Shown: piece by piece, positions 43,505 to 52,191 of the stretch
Position numbering within the stretch: the stretch's first letter is position 1
Layout of the letters: each line of letters starts with the position of its first letter
Origin: Actinophytocola sp036402745
Lineage (GTDB): Bacteria; Actinomycetota; Actinomycetes; Mycobacteriales; Pseudonocardiaceae
NCBI RefSeq assembly: GCF_036402745.1
Contig: NZ_DASWSJ010000124.1
Span: 1-64,000 of the forward strand
Reading direction: 5' to 3'
DNA length: 64,000 bases
Position numbers and translations under genes: made by a program
The notes under the pieces: generated by a model
Database searches by the model: none
The model's input: the letters and a program-made list of their open reading frames with translations, nothing else
Told to the model about the DNA's origin: nothing

Positions 43505-43538
43505 CTCGGCGACCCGGGCAGGGCCGGGGCCCGAGGTC

Positions 43539-43601
43539 GTCGGCCCTTGATGCCGATCGCGCGGCACGGTCGTCCGCCCTTGATGCCGATCGCGCGGCAC
43601 G
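43539..43601. repeat. 33-bp tandem duplication
   Basis: A 30-base unit containing CCCTTGATGCCGATCGCG occurs at 43539-43568 and 43572-43601 with one mismatch and a 3-nt spacer. The right copy carries the -35 and spacer of the promoter at 43580-43608; the left copy lacks a -10. Confidence 0.85.
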
Positions 43602-43608
43602 GGATAGT
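43580..43608 (+). promoter_or_regulatory. promoter for a leaderless small ORF
   Basis: TTGATG (43580-43585), exactly 17 bases, then GATAGT (43603-43608): a good housekeeping-type promoter. Transcription would start about 6-7 nt later, at the ATG of 43615, giving a leaderless mRNA. Confidence 0.65.
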
Positions 43609-43614
43609 AGCCAC

Positions 43615-43704
43615 ATGGGTGCCCGGCCTGAGTGTCCTCACAGTCCCAGCGGGCGCCAGCAACCCGAGGTCCGCGACGCCGGCCGCTGCGGAGACCCGTC
43701 GTGA
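43615..43704 (+). CDS. 29-residue leaderless small ORF coupled to the next gene
   Basis: ATG 6 nt after the -10 box; product of 29 residues beginning MGARPECPHSPSGRQQ, with two cysteines, hydrophilic. Its stop overlaps the GTG of the next gene (GTGA at 43701-43704). It may be a leader peptide that sets translation of the membrane protein downstream or a real microprotein. No homolog is known to me. Confidence 0.5.
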   Translation: MGARPECPHSPSGRQQPEVRDAGRCGDPS

Positions 43705-43991
43705 GCAAGCACGGCATCAAGCAGCTGCCGCGGACCGGCCACGGCGACTCGCTCTGCAAGCACACCAGCCCGGGCAGCTGCACGTGGTGGTGCTCCTACG
43801 GCCGGTTCGTGAAGGTGTGCCTCGCGCTGCTCGTCGTCATCGGGGGGTTCGCCGCGATCAGCCTGTTCCTCGACGAGTCCGGCGGCGTCGACCGGCTGAT
43901 CGACGCCGGCATCGCACTCGGCGCGTACGGCGTCGTCGTGATCACCCTCATCTTCGTCGCCAACCAGCGCGACGGGGGCGACCACTACTGA
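43701..43991 (+). CDS. small membrane protein of unknown function
   Basis: 96 residues from the GTG at 43701. A hydrophilic, Cys-containing N-terminus (SLCKHTSPGSCTWWCSYG) precedes two membrane helices at about 36-56 and 68-90. Four cysteines in the first 35 residues could bind metal or a cluster. Translationally coupled to the 29-codon ORF. Its 3' end overlaps the convergent amidohydrolase by 7 nt. Confidence 0.7.
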   Translation: MSKHGIKQLPRTGHGDSLCKHTSPGSCTWWCSYGRFVKVCLALLVVIGGFAAISLFLDESGGVDRLIDAGIALGAYGVVVITLIFVANQRDGGDHY

Positions 43992-45280
43992 ACCAGCGCC
44001 GCCAGCGCGGTGTGGGTCAGCACGCGAACCCCGGTGAGCAGGGCCCGCTCGTCCAGCTGGAACGTCGGCTGGTGCAGGTCGGGCTGCTTGCCCTCGCCGG
44101 ACCACACGCCGAGCCGCGCGAACGAGCCCGAGACGTGCTCCAGGTACCACCCGAAGTCCTCCCCACCGGAGGACTGCTTGGTACTGGTCACCGCCTGCTC
44201 GCCCAGCGCGGCCTCGACGCCGGCCCGCATGACGGCGGTGCTCTCCTCGTCGTTGACCACCGGCGGCACGCCGCGGCGGTGCTCCAGCTCGAAGCCGACC
44301 CCGGTGGGCGCCAGCAGCGACTCGACCAGACCCGCGACCAGCGGCTCCAGGTCGGCCCACACCTCGTGGTCGCCGGTGCGCAGCGTGCCGCGCAGGACGC
44401 CGTCCTGCGGGACCGCGTTCGGCGCCTCGCCCGCGTGCACCGCGCCCCACACCAGCACGGTGCCCGAGCGCGGGTCGATCCGCCGGGACAGCAGCGCGGG
44501 CAGCCCGGTGATGACCGTGCCGAGCGCGTGCACGAGGTCGGCGGTGAGGTGCGGGCGGGACGTGTGCCCACCCGGCGACGTCAGCCGCAGCTCCAGCAGG
44601 TCGGTGGCCGACGTGATCGCGCCGACCCGCATGCCGACGCTGCCCACCTGCAGGCGCGGGTCGCAGTGCAGGCCGAAGATCGAGTCCACGCCGTCGAGCC
44701 CGCCCGCGGCGATGACGTCCAGCGCGCCGCCCGGCATGACCTCCTCGGCCGGCTGGAACACCAGCCGCACCCGGCCGGGCAGCTCGGGGGCCGCCGCCAG
44801 CGCGATACCGGCGGCGATGAGCATCGACGTGTGCGCGTCGTGTCCGCACGCGTGTGCGGCGCCGGGCACGGTCGAGGCGTAGGGCAGGCCGGTGAGCTCG
44901 GTGAGCGGCAGCGCGTCCATGTCGGCCCGCAGCGCCACACACCGGTCGCCGGTGCCGACGTCGCAGATCAGCCCGGTGCCGCTGTCGAAGAGCTTCGGCC
45001 GCAGGCCCGCGGCGGAGAGCAGGCCGGCGACGAGCTCGGTGGTGGCGAACTCGCGCCGGGACAGCTCCGGGTGCGCGTGGATGTGCCGGTACCAGGCGAG
45101 CACGTCGAGCGCGTTGCGCGCGAGCCAGTCGTCCAGCCAGCCCGGTCCGCGCCCTGCCCCGATGTCCTCCACAGTGGGCATACTGACGCCCCTGTCGGTG
45201 ATCAGCACGCCGACCCCGTCTGTCGTTGGCACGTCTTCCGGGTCCCGTTGCGTTCCGGACCGCGAATCGAGCACTGTCAC
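43985..45280 (-). CDS. M20-family amidohydrolase
   Basis: 431 residues from the GTG at 45280, AGGAGG upstream at good spacing. Metal-dependent amidase/carboxypeptidase: HIHAHPELSRREF, LRADMDALPL, HACGHDAHTSML, FQPAEEVMPGGALDV and the final metal-ligand region SSGGEDFGWYLE; a dimerisation domain is inserted at about 240-350. Substrates of relatives include N-acyl amino acids, hippurate and indole-acetyl amino acids, so the substrate here cannot be set. About 33 residues precede the catalytic domain. Confidence 0.92.
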   Translation of the reverse strand: MTVLDSRSGTQRDPEDVPTTDGVGVLITDRGVSMPTVEDIGAGRGPGWLDDWLARNALDVLAWYRHIHAHPELSRREFATTELVAGLLSAAGLRPKLFDSGTGLICDVGTGDRCVALRADMDALPLTELTGLPYASTVPGAAHACGHDAHTSMLIAAGIALAAAPELPGRVRLVFQPAEEVMPGGALDVIAAGGLDGVDSIFGLHCDPRLQVGSVGMRVGAITSATDLLELRLTSPGGHTSRPHLTADLVHALGTVITGLPALLSRRIDPRSGTVLVWGAVHAGEAPNAVPQDGVLRGTLRTGDHEVWADLEPLVAGLVESLLAPTGVGFELEHRRGVPPVVNDEESTAVMRAGVEAALGEQAVTSTKQSSGGEDFGWYLEHVSGSFARLGVWSGEGKQPDLHQPTFQLDERALLTGVRVLTHTALAALVQ

Positions 45281-45457
45281 GCGGTCCTCCTGCGATGGCC
45301 CGTGCGCTTGGTTTCGTTCTTGGATGCAGCAATCCTGCACCATGGGCGGTTGAGGATCGAACGAGGTTCCCTGGTCAACCGACTGCCGGTACAACCAGTG
45401 CGCCGAACGGCCCGCGTGGTTCAGCCTGGCTAAACGATCACGATCGGCCAACGACCG

Positions 45458-45769
45458 TCAGCCGCCGCCACCGCCCTCGGCCTTCTTGCGCCGCTTGCGG
45501 CGGACGCTGCGTCCCCAGATGACGAGGCCGACGAGAACGACCGACGTCACGCCCATCACGAGCTTGCGCCGCGACTCGGCCTTGTCGGCCTCGGTCTGCG
45601 GCTTGTTGATCGGCACGGACGGCGCGGTGGCGCCGGGCGCGGACGGGGCGGTCGTGGTGGGCTGCTCCGCGAACACGTGCGTGGCGGGTTCGGCCGCCGC
45701 GGTGCCGACAGGGAGTGCCAGGAACAAGCTCAGCAAGCCGACGATCACGAGTCGGGTGGCACTCCGCAT
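45458..45769 (-). CDS. small exported, membrane-anchored protein
   Basis: 103 residues from the ATG at 45769, 10 nt after the meaB stop. Signal peptide at 1-28 (RLVIVGLLSLFLALPV, then AAAEPA), a T/A/P-rich extracellular stretch of about 40 residues, then a second hydrophobic helix (LVMGVTSVVLVGLVIWG) and a basic tail (RSVRRKRRKK) ending in glycines. No recognised family. By spacing it is the last gene of the mut operon. Confidence 0.75.
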   Translation of the reverse strand: MRSATRLVIVGLLSLFLALPVGTAAAEPATHVFAEQPTTTAPSAPGATAPSVPINKPQTEADKAESRRKLVMGVTSVVLVGLVIWGRSVRRKRRKKAEGGGGG

Positions 45770-45779
45770 GGTCAAGACT

Positions 45780-46778
45780 CTAGTCAGCGCGCGGTGAGTC
45801 GGCGAACACCTCCAGTATTCGCTCGGCGGCCAGCGTCGGCGTCAGCTCGCCGTCGGCGACCTCCCGCTCGAGCGCCGGCGCGAGCTCGCGCACCCCGGGA
45901 TGCTCCTGCAGCCGGGTGAGCAGGGTGTCGCGCACCATCGTCCACGTCCAGTCCACCTGCTGTCGGCGCCGCTTCGCCTCCAGCTCGCCCGCCTCGGACA
46001 GCGTGCGGTGGTGGCGTTCCACCTGCTCCCACAACGTGTCCAGGCCGGCGCCGGTCAGCCCGCTGCAGGTGAGCACGGGCGGGGACCAGGCCGCCTCCGC
46101 GGTGCGCAGCAGCCGCAAGGCCCCGGACAGCTCGCGGGCGGCCGCGCGGGCGGGCGCCTCGTGCTCGCCGTCGGCCTTGTTCACCGCGATCACGTCGGCG
46201 AGCTCCAGCACGCCCTTCTTGATGCCCTGCAGCTGGTCGCCGGTGCGGGCCAGGGTGAGCAGCAGGAAGCAGTCGACCATGTTGGCCACCGAGATCTCGG
46301 ACTGGCCGACGCCGACGGTCTCGACGAGCACGACGTCGTAGCCGGCCGCCTCCATCAGCACGATCGTCTCGCGGGTGGCCCGGGTGACGCCGCCGAGCGT
46401 GCCGGAGGTGGGCGACGGGCGGATGAACGCGGCCGGATCGACCGCCAGGCGCGACATCCGGGTCTTGTCGCCGAGGATCGAGCCGCCGGTGCGCGACGAG
46501 GACGGGTCGACCGCGAGCACCGCGACCCGGTGGCCGGTCTCGGTGAGCATGGTGCCGAGCGCGTCGATGAACGTCGACTTGCCCGCGCCCGGCACGCCGG
46601 TGATGCCGACCCGGTGCGCGCCACCGGAATGCGCCAGCAGCTCCACGAGCAGCTGCTGGGCCAGCGCCCGGTGGTCGGGGCGGCGCGACTCGACGAGCGT
46701 GATCGCCTTGGACAGCGTCCCGCGGTCGCCGGCGAGCACGCCCTTGGCGTACGCGCCGACGTCGATCTCCCGGGCCAT
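45780..46778 (-). CDS. meaB: methylmalonyl-CoA mutase-protecting GTPase
   Basis: 332 residues; its ATG shares one base with the mutB stop (TGATG). G3E GTPase that guards and reloads the mutase with adenosylcobalamin. Seen: GITGVPGAGKSTFIDALG (P-loop), VDPSSSRTGGSILGDKTRM, VETVGVGQSE and VNKAD base-recognition motif. C-terminal dimerisation helices are present. Operon position after mutAB is standard. Confidence 0.96.
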   Translation of the reverse strand: MAREIDVGAYAKGVLAGDRGTLSKAITLVESRRPDHRALAQQLLVELLAHSGGAHRVGITGVPGAGKSTFIDALGTMLTETGHRVAVLAVDPSSSRTGGSILGDKTRMSRLAVDPAAFIRPSPTSGTLGGVTRATRETIVLMEAAGYDVVLVETVGVGQSEISVANMVDCFLLLTLARTGDQLQGIKKGVLELADVIAVNKADGEHEAPARAAARELSGALRLLRTAEAAWSPPVLTCSGLTGAGLDTLWEQVERHHRTLSEAGELEAKRRRQQVDWTWTMVRDTLLTRLQEHPGVRELAPALEREVADGELTPTLAAERILEVFADSPRAD

Positions 46779-48952
46779 CAGTGCCCGTGCCGGGACACGA
46801 GCTCTCGCAGCAGGTCCGTGGCGGCGTCGGCGATCACCGTGCCGGGACCGAAGATGGCGGCCGCACCGGAGGCGTGCAGCTCGTCGTGGTCCTGCGGGGG
46901 GATCACGCCGCCGACGACGATCATGATGTCGTCCCGGCCGAGCGCGGCCAGCTCGTCGCGCAGCGCCGGCACGAGCGTGAGGTGCCCGGCGGCGAGCGAG
47001 TTGACCCCGACGATGTGCACGTCGGCCTCGACGGCCTGGCGGGCGACCTCGGCCGGGGTCTGGAACAGCGGGCCCACGTCGACGTCGAAGCCGAGGTCGG
47101 CGAACGCGGTCGCGATCACCTTCTGGCCGCGGTCGTGCCCGTCCTGGCCCATCTTGGCCACCAGGATCCGCGGCCGGCGCCCCTCGGCCTCGGCGAAGGA
47201 GCGCACCACCGCGCGCGCTTCGTCCACATTGGACGCGCCGCCGACCTCCTCGGAGTACACCCCGGAGATGGTACGGATCTGCGCGGCGTGCCGGCCCCAC
47301 ACCTTGCCGAGCGCGTCGGAGATCTCGCCGACGGTGGCCTTCGCGCGAGCCGCGTCGATGGCGAGCGCGAGCAGGTTCCCGGACCCGTCGGCGGCGGCCG
47401 ACAAGCCGTCCAGCGCACGCCCGACGGCCGCGCCGTCCCGCTCCTCGCGCAGCCGGCGCAGCTTCTCCAGCTGCTGCGCCCGGACGCCGGCGTTGTCCAC
47501 CTTGAGCACCTCGATGTGCTCGTCGGCGTCGGCCAGCCGGTACTTGTTGACCCCGATCACCGGCTGGCGGCCGGAGTCGATGCGGGCCTGGGTGCGCGCC
47601 GCGGCCTCCTCGATGCGCAGCTTCGGGATGCCGGCGTCGATCGCGCGCGCCATGCCGCCCGCCGACTCGACCTCGCTGATGTGGCCCCACGCCTTGCGGG
47701 CGAGCTCGTAGGTGAGCCGCTCGACGAACGCGCTGCCGCCCCAGGGATCGATGACCCGGGTGGTGTTGGACTCCTGCTGCAGCAGCAGCTGCGTGTTGCG
47801 GGCGATCCGCGCGGAGAAGTCGGTGGGCAGCGCGAGCGCCTCGTCCAACGCGTTGGTGTGCAAGGACTGCGTGTGCCCCTGGGTCGCGGCCATCGCCTCG
47901 ACGCAGGTGCGGATCACGTTGTTGTAGACGTCCTGCGCGGTGAGCGACCAGCCGGAGGTCTGGCAGTGCGTGCGCAGGGACAGCGACTTGTCCGACGTCG
48001 GCTCGAACTGCTTGACCAGCTTGGCCCACAGCAGCCGCGCGGCCCGCAGCTTCGCGACCTCCATGAAGAAGTTCATCCCGATGGCCCAGAAGAACGACAG
48101 CCGCGGCGCGAACGAGTCGACCGGCAGGCCCGCGTCGACGCCCGCGCGGAGGTACTCGACCCCGTCGGCCAGGGTGTAGGCCAGCTCGAGGTCGGCGGTC
48201 GCCCCGGCCTCCTGCATGTGGTAGCCGGAGATCGAGATCGAGTTGAACTTCGGCATGTGCTTGCTGGTGTGGGCGAAGATGTCGGAGATGATCCGCATCG
48301 ACGGCTGCGGCGGGTAGATGTAGGTGTTGCGGACCATGAACTCCTTGAGGATGTCGTTCTGGATGGTCCCGGCCAGCTTCTCCTGCGGCACGCCCTGTTC
48401 CTCGGCGGCCACCACGTAGAGCGCGAGGATCGGCAGCACGGCGCCGTTCATGGTCATCGACACCGACATCGTGTCCAGCGGGATGCCGTCGAAGAGCTGG
48501 CGCATGTCGTAGATCGAGTCGATGGCCACCCCGGCCATGCCGACGTCGCCGGCCACCCGGGGGTGGTCGGAGTCGTAGCCGCGGTGGGTGGCGAGGTCGA
48601 ACGCGACCGACAGTCCCTTCTGGCCGGCCGCGATGTTGCGCCGGTAGAAGGCGTTGGACTCCTCGGCGGTGGAGAAGCCGGCGTACTGCCGGATGGTCCA
48701 CGGCTGGTTGACATACATCGTCGGGTAGGGCCCGCGCAGGAACGGCACGATGCCCGGGTAGGTGCCGAGGAAGTCCAGCTCGGCGGTGTCCTCGCTGGTG
48801 TACAAGGGTTTCACGCCGATACCCTCGGGGGTCTCCCACACCAGCGCGTCGCTGCCCTTGCCGGTGGCCTCCTGCAGCGCGGCCTGCCAGTCGGCGGCCG
48901 ACGGTGTCCCGGGCTCACCCAGCTCGACGTCGGAGAAGTCGGGAATGCTCAC
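46778..48952 (-). CDS. mutB: methylmalonyl-CoA mutase large (catalytic) subunit
   Basis: 724 residues, GTG start overlapping the mutA stop by 4 nt. Converts (R)-methylmalonyl-CoA and succinyl-CoA using adenosylcobalamin. TIM barrel 1-560 (YPTMYVNQPWTIRQYAGFST, GVAIDSIYDMRQLFDG); C-terminal B12-binding domain with GQDGHDRGQKVIA (lower-axial His), GVNSLAAGH and VVGGVIPPQD. Full length and intact. Links the propionyl-CoA carboxylase product to the TCA cycle, or supplies methylmalonyl units for biosynthesis in reverse. Confidence 0.97.
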   Translation of the reverse strand: MSIPDFSDVELGEPGTPSAADWQAALQEATGKGSDALVWETPEGIGVKPLYTSEDTAELDFLGTYPGIVPFLRGPYPTMYVNQPWTIRQYAGFSTAEESNAFYRRNIAAGQKGLSVAFDLATHRGYDSDHPRVAGDVGMAGVAIDSIYDMRQLFDGIPLDTMSVSMTMNGAVLPILALYVVAAEEQGVPQEKLAGTIQNDILKEFMVRNTYIYPPQPSMRIISDIFAHTSKHMPKFNSISISGYHMQEAGATADLELAYTLADGVEYLRAGVDAGLPVDSFAPRLSFFWAIGMNFFMEVAKLRAARLLWAKLVKQFEPTSDKSLSLRTHCQTSGWSLTAQDVYNNVIRTCVEAMAATQGHTQSLHTNALDEALALPTDFSARIARNTQLLLQQESNTTRVIDPWGGSAFVERLTYELARKAWGHISEVESAGGMARAIDAGIPKLRIEEAAARTQARIDSGRQPVIGVNKYRLADADEHIEVLKVDNAGVRAQQLEKLRRLREERDGAAVGRALDGLSAAADGSGNLLALAIDAARAKATVGEISDALGKVWGRHAAQIRTISGVYSEEVGGASNVDEARAVVRSFAEAEGRRPRILVAKMGQDGHDRGQKVIATAFADLGFDVDVGPLFQTPAEVARQAVEADVHIVGVNSLAAGHLTLVPALRDELAALGRDDIMIVVGGVIPPQDHDELHASGAAAIFGPGTVIADAATDLLRELVSRHGH

Positions 48953-50394
48953 GAGCCCTCCTCCAGCTTGGCCTCGAACGGTTCCGCGTACCGGACTCTC
49001 GGCAGGCCCCCGGACGGCTCGGGCGGCGCAGGCTCGCGGCTGATCGGCTTCTCGTCCTTGTTCGGGAACACGGTGACCCCGGTGATCGACTCCGCGCCGG
49101 CGGCGAACCGCGCGGTGCGGGCCGTGCGGGTGGCCGCGATCCGCTCGTCGACCAGGCCGCTGCCGAGTGCCGCGGCGATGCCGCCCGCCCGCTCGATCTC
49201 GGTGAACGCGGCCCAGCCGGCGCGGGCCAGCTCGTCGGTGTGCCGCTCGACGTACCAGGAGCCGCCCGCCGGGTCGATCACACCGGCCACTTTGGACTCT
49301 TCGAGGAGGACCGACTGGGTGTTGCGGGCGATCCGCCGGGCGAAGCCGTCGGGCAGCCCGACCGCGGTGTCGAACGGCAGCACGGTCACCGCGTCCGCGC
49401 CGCCGACGCCCGCGGCGAAGCAGGCCACCGTGGTGCGCAGCATGTTCATCCACGGGTCGCGGCGGGTCATCATGGTCGACGAGGTCACCGCGTGCTGCGG
49501 CGCGACCCGGGTGGCGGCGCCGGCCACCTCGGTGACCCGGGCCCACAGCCGGCGCGCGGCGCGGAACTTGGCGATCGTGGCGAACTGGTCGGCGGTGGCG
49601 GCGAGGCGGAACTCGAGCTGGCGCGCGGCCGCGTCGACGTCGAGCCCGGCGTCGGTGAGCGCGCGCAGGTAGGCCACGCCGGTGGCCGTCGCGCAGCCCA
49701 GCTCCTGGCCGTCGGACGAGCCGGCCTCGTGGTAGGGCAGGGCGTCCACGACGATCGCGCGCAGCTTCGGGTACCGGGCGGTGCGCGCGGCCAGCGCGGC
49801 GGCGCCCTCGAGGTCGGTGTCGGCGCCGGTGCGGGCCCGCAGCCCGAGCGGGTCGGCGCCGAGGTTGCCGCGCACCGCGCTGGCCTGGACGCCCTTGTCG
49901 GCGTGGACGGCGAGCAGCGCGTCGGCGGCCTCGGTCACGTCCGCGCCCGCGTCGAGGGTGACCGGGGCCAGGTCGAGGTAGACCTCGTCGAGCACGTCGG
50001 CCAGCGCGTCGACCGGCAGTCCCGCGGCGCCGACGACGAGCCACAGCGACGTGCCGCCGTTCTCGAGGTCGGCGAGCACGGCGCGCTTGGTGACCGCGGG
50101 GTCGGGGTGGGCGTGCCGCTGGCGGATGTCCCAGCCGGCGAGCACCCGCCCGTCCGGGCGGCCGCCGCGGACGTGCGGCGGGAGGCCGGGGAAGCCGGCG
50201 TCCGGCGCGGTGTCCTCGGCGGTGTAGAGCGGGGCGAGGTCGAACCCGTCATAGGTCGGGCTGGCGAGCGCGGCCTCGACGTCATCGGCTTCGACGCCCG
50301 ACCTGCGCAGCACCCCCTCGACCAGCTCGCGCCACTGGTCCCTGGTGGCGGCCGGGAAATCGGCAGCCAAACTCAACCGCTCCGCCGAGGTCAT
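48949..50394 (-). CDS. mutA: methylmalonyl-CoA mutase small subunit, lacking the C-terminal domain
   Basis: 481 residues from the ATG at 50394. The barrel domain is typical of the non-catalytic MutA subunit (AALASPTYDGFDLAPLYT, PHVRGG, GWDIRQRHAHPD, DPAGGSWYVERHTDELA). The usual small subunit is about 600-640 residues, with a degenerate B12-binding-like C-terminal domain. Here the reading frame ends just after RYAEPFEAKLEEGS, at the point where that domain normally begins, and overlaps mutB by 4 nt. So the domain is cleanly missing rather than frameshifted. The partner still folds with MutB presumably, since that domain binds no cofactor. Confidence 0.9.
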   Translation of the reverse strand: MTSAERLSLAADFPAATRDQWRELVEGVLRRSGVEADDVEAALASPTYDGFDLAPLYTAEDTAPDAGFPGLPPHVRGGRPDGRVLAGWDIRQRHAHPDPAVTKRAVLADLENGGTSLWLVVGAAGLPVDALADVLDEVYLDLAPVTLDAGADVTEAADALLAVHADKGVQASAVRGNLGADPLGLRARTGADTDLEGAAALAARTARYPKLRAIVVDALPYHEAGSSDGQELGCATATGVAYLRALTDAGLDVDAAARQLEFRLAATADQFATIAKFRAARRLWARVTEVAGAATRVAPQHAVTSSTMMTRRDPWMNMLRTTVACFAAGVGGADAVTVLPFDTAVGLPDGFARRIARNTQSVLLEESKVAGVIDPAGGSWYVERHTDELARAGWAAFTEIERAGGIAAALGSGLVDERIAATRTARTARFAAGAESITGVTVFPNKDEKPISREPAPPEPSGGLPRVRYAEPFEAKLEEGS

Positions 50395-50462
50395 ACCCGG
50401 CAATGCTACGGAAAATGGCGGTTCTCGCCGGGCGGTGTGGTGAATGCCGCAGAATGGGCGCC

Positions 50463-52169
50463 GTGTCCAGCCCCTCCGAACGTGTGGTCGCCGGCCGGTA
50501 CCGGCTGCGCCGGCAGCTCGGCCAGGGCGCGATGGGCACGGTCTGGGAGGCCTACGACGAGTTCCTGCGCCGCCCGGTGGCGGTGAAGGAGGTCCTCGTA
50601 CCGCCGGGACTGCCGGACGCCGAGGCCGACGAGCTGCGGGAACGGACCCTGCGCGAGGCCCGCGCGATCGCGGCGCTGTCGCACCCGAACGTGATCACGC
50701 TGCACGACGTGGCCCGCGAGAACGGCGAGCCGTTCGTGGTCACCGAGTACATGCCGGCGCACAGCCTGGCCGAGCTGCTGCGTGCGCTCGGTCCGCTGGA
50801 CACCGCCGCCGCGGCCGCGGTCACCGACGCGGTCGCCGCCGGGCTCGCCGCCGCGCACCAGGTCGGCATCACGCACCGGGACGTCAAGCCGGGCAACGTG
50901 CTGGTCGGCGGCAACGGGCAGGTGAAGCTCACCGACTTCGGCATCGCGCGCAACGTCTCCGAGCGCACGATCACCCGCACCGGGATCATGCTCGGCTCGC
51001 CCGCCTACATCGCCCCGGAGGTGGCCGCCGGCCGCGAGGTCACGCCCGCCGCCGACCTGTGGGGCCTCGGCGCGACGCTGTTCGCGGTGCTCGAGGGGCA
51101 CCCGCCCTACGACCTCGACGGCAGCGTGCTGGAGATCGTGAACCAGGTGGTGCACGGCGACGTCCCGCGGCCGGCCGCGACCGGGCCGCTGGCCGAGGTC
51201 GTCGCGGCGCTGATGGTGAAGGACCCGGCGGCGCGGATCTCGCTCACCGAGGTCCGCAACCGGGTCCACCCGCTGCTCCCGCCGCCGTCCACGCCGCTGC
51301 TGTCGGCGCAGGACCTGGAGAAGCTGGCCGACCCGGACAAGGTGCCGACCCGGCTGACGCCGAAGCCGACCGCGCCGCCGCTGCCGCCCCCACCGCCCCC
51401 GCCGGAGCCCCCGCAGCTCGCGCCCGCGCCGGGCCCGCTGCCGTTCGACGCGACGGCCCGGCGCGCGGTGGCCCGCCGCCGCCGGGGCCGGGTGGCGTCG
51501 GCCCTGCTGGTGGTCCTCGCGGTGGTCCTGTTCTTCACCGCGGCCGGCGGCGGGTTCGCGCTGGCGAGGGTGGTCGGCGGGGAGGCGCTGCTGCCGCCGG
51601 CCAGGACCTCGGCGCCGCCGTCGCCGAAGCCGCCGCCGACCGGTGCGCTGGAGCTGGCGGCCCAGAAGGGCGACGCGGCGACGCTGAACGGCGCGCAGGG
51701 CGGCGGGTTCACCGTGCAGGTGCCGCGTGGCTGGGTGCGGTTCGTCGAGGAGCGCGCCACCGACGACCTGACCTCGACCCGCGTGTACTTCGTGTCCCCG
51801 GAGGGCACCCGGACGCTGACGCTGGAGCGGTTCGCCGGCTTCTACCCCGACCACTCGATCGAGGACTACGTCGTCGGCCTGGCCAACGACCAGAACGTGG
51901 CCTACGAGCAGGTCAACCGGCTGGAGATCCCGGGGATCGGCCCCGGCGAGCCGGCCCAGCAGGTGACCTACCGGACCACGGCCGAGGCGGAGAAGATCGC
52001 GCCGGACAACCCCGCGGCACGCAACCTCAACCGCGTGACGTTCGCGAACCTGCTCCCCCGGGGCGCCGACCTGTGGGTGGTGGCGGTGACGGTGCCGGTC
52101 GACCAGGAGGACACCGGCCGCCGCGAGCTGTTCGACCGGATCGCCCCGACCTTCCAGGTCACCGGCTGA
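50463..52169 (+). CDS. transmembrane serine/threonine protein kinase
   Basis: 568 residues from the GTG at 50463; CAGAAT ends 7 nt before it, and an ATG at 50454 is possible. Kinase domain 10-275: LGQGAMGTVWEAYD, VAVKEV, THRDVKPGNVLV, DFGIA, GSPAYIAPE, all catalytic residues intact. A proline-rich juxtamembrane stretch, a membrane helix at about 338-362, and an extracellular region of about 190 residues (FTVQVPRGWVRFVEE onward) without PASTA repeats. It senses an outside cue and phosphorylates cytoplasmic targets. Divergent from mutA. Confidence 0.93.
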   Translation: MSSPSERVVAGRYRLRRQLGQGAMGTVWEAYDEFLRRPVAVKEVLVPPGLPDAEADELRERTLREARAIAALSHPNVITLHDVARENGEPFVVTEYMPAHSLAELLRALGPLDTAAAAAVTDAVAAGLAAAHQVGITHRDVKPGNVLVGGNGQVKLTDFGIARNVSERTITRTGIMLGSPAYIAPEVAAGREVTPAADLWGLGATLFAVLEGHPPYDLDGSVLEIVNQVVHGDVPRPAATGPLAEVVAALMVKDPAARISLTEVRNRVHPLLPPPSTPLLSAQDLEKLADPDKVPTRLTPKPTAPPLPPPPPPPEPPQLAPAPGPLPFDATARRAVARRRRGRVASALLVVLAVVLFFTAAGGGFALARVVGGEALLPPARTSAPPSPKPPPTGALELAAQKGDAATLNGAQGGGFTVQVPRGWVRFVEERATDDLTSTRVYFVSPEGTRTLTLERFAGFYPDHSIEDYVVGLANDQNVAYEQVNRLEIPGIGPGEPAQQVTYRTTAEAEKIAPDNPAARNLNRVTFANLLPRGADLWVVAVTVPVDQEDTGRRELFDRIAPTFQVTG

Positions 52170-52191
52170 CCGGCGGAACTAGGCTCGCGCC

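Noticed and set aside
48949..48960. Frameshift or assembly error explaining the short MutA
   Set aside because: mutB begins with a clean 4-nt overlap at this point, leaving no sequence that could encode the missing domain in another frame.
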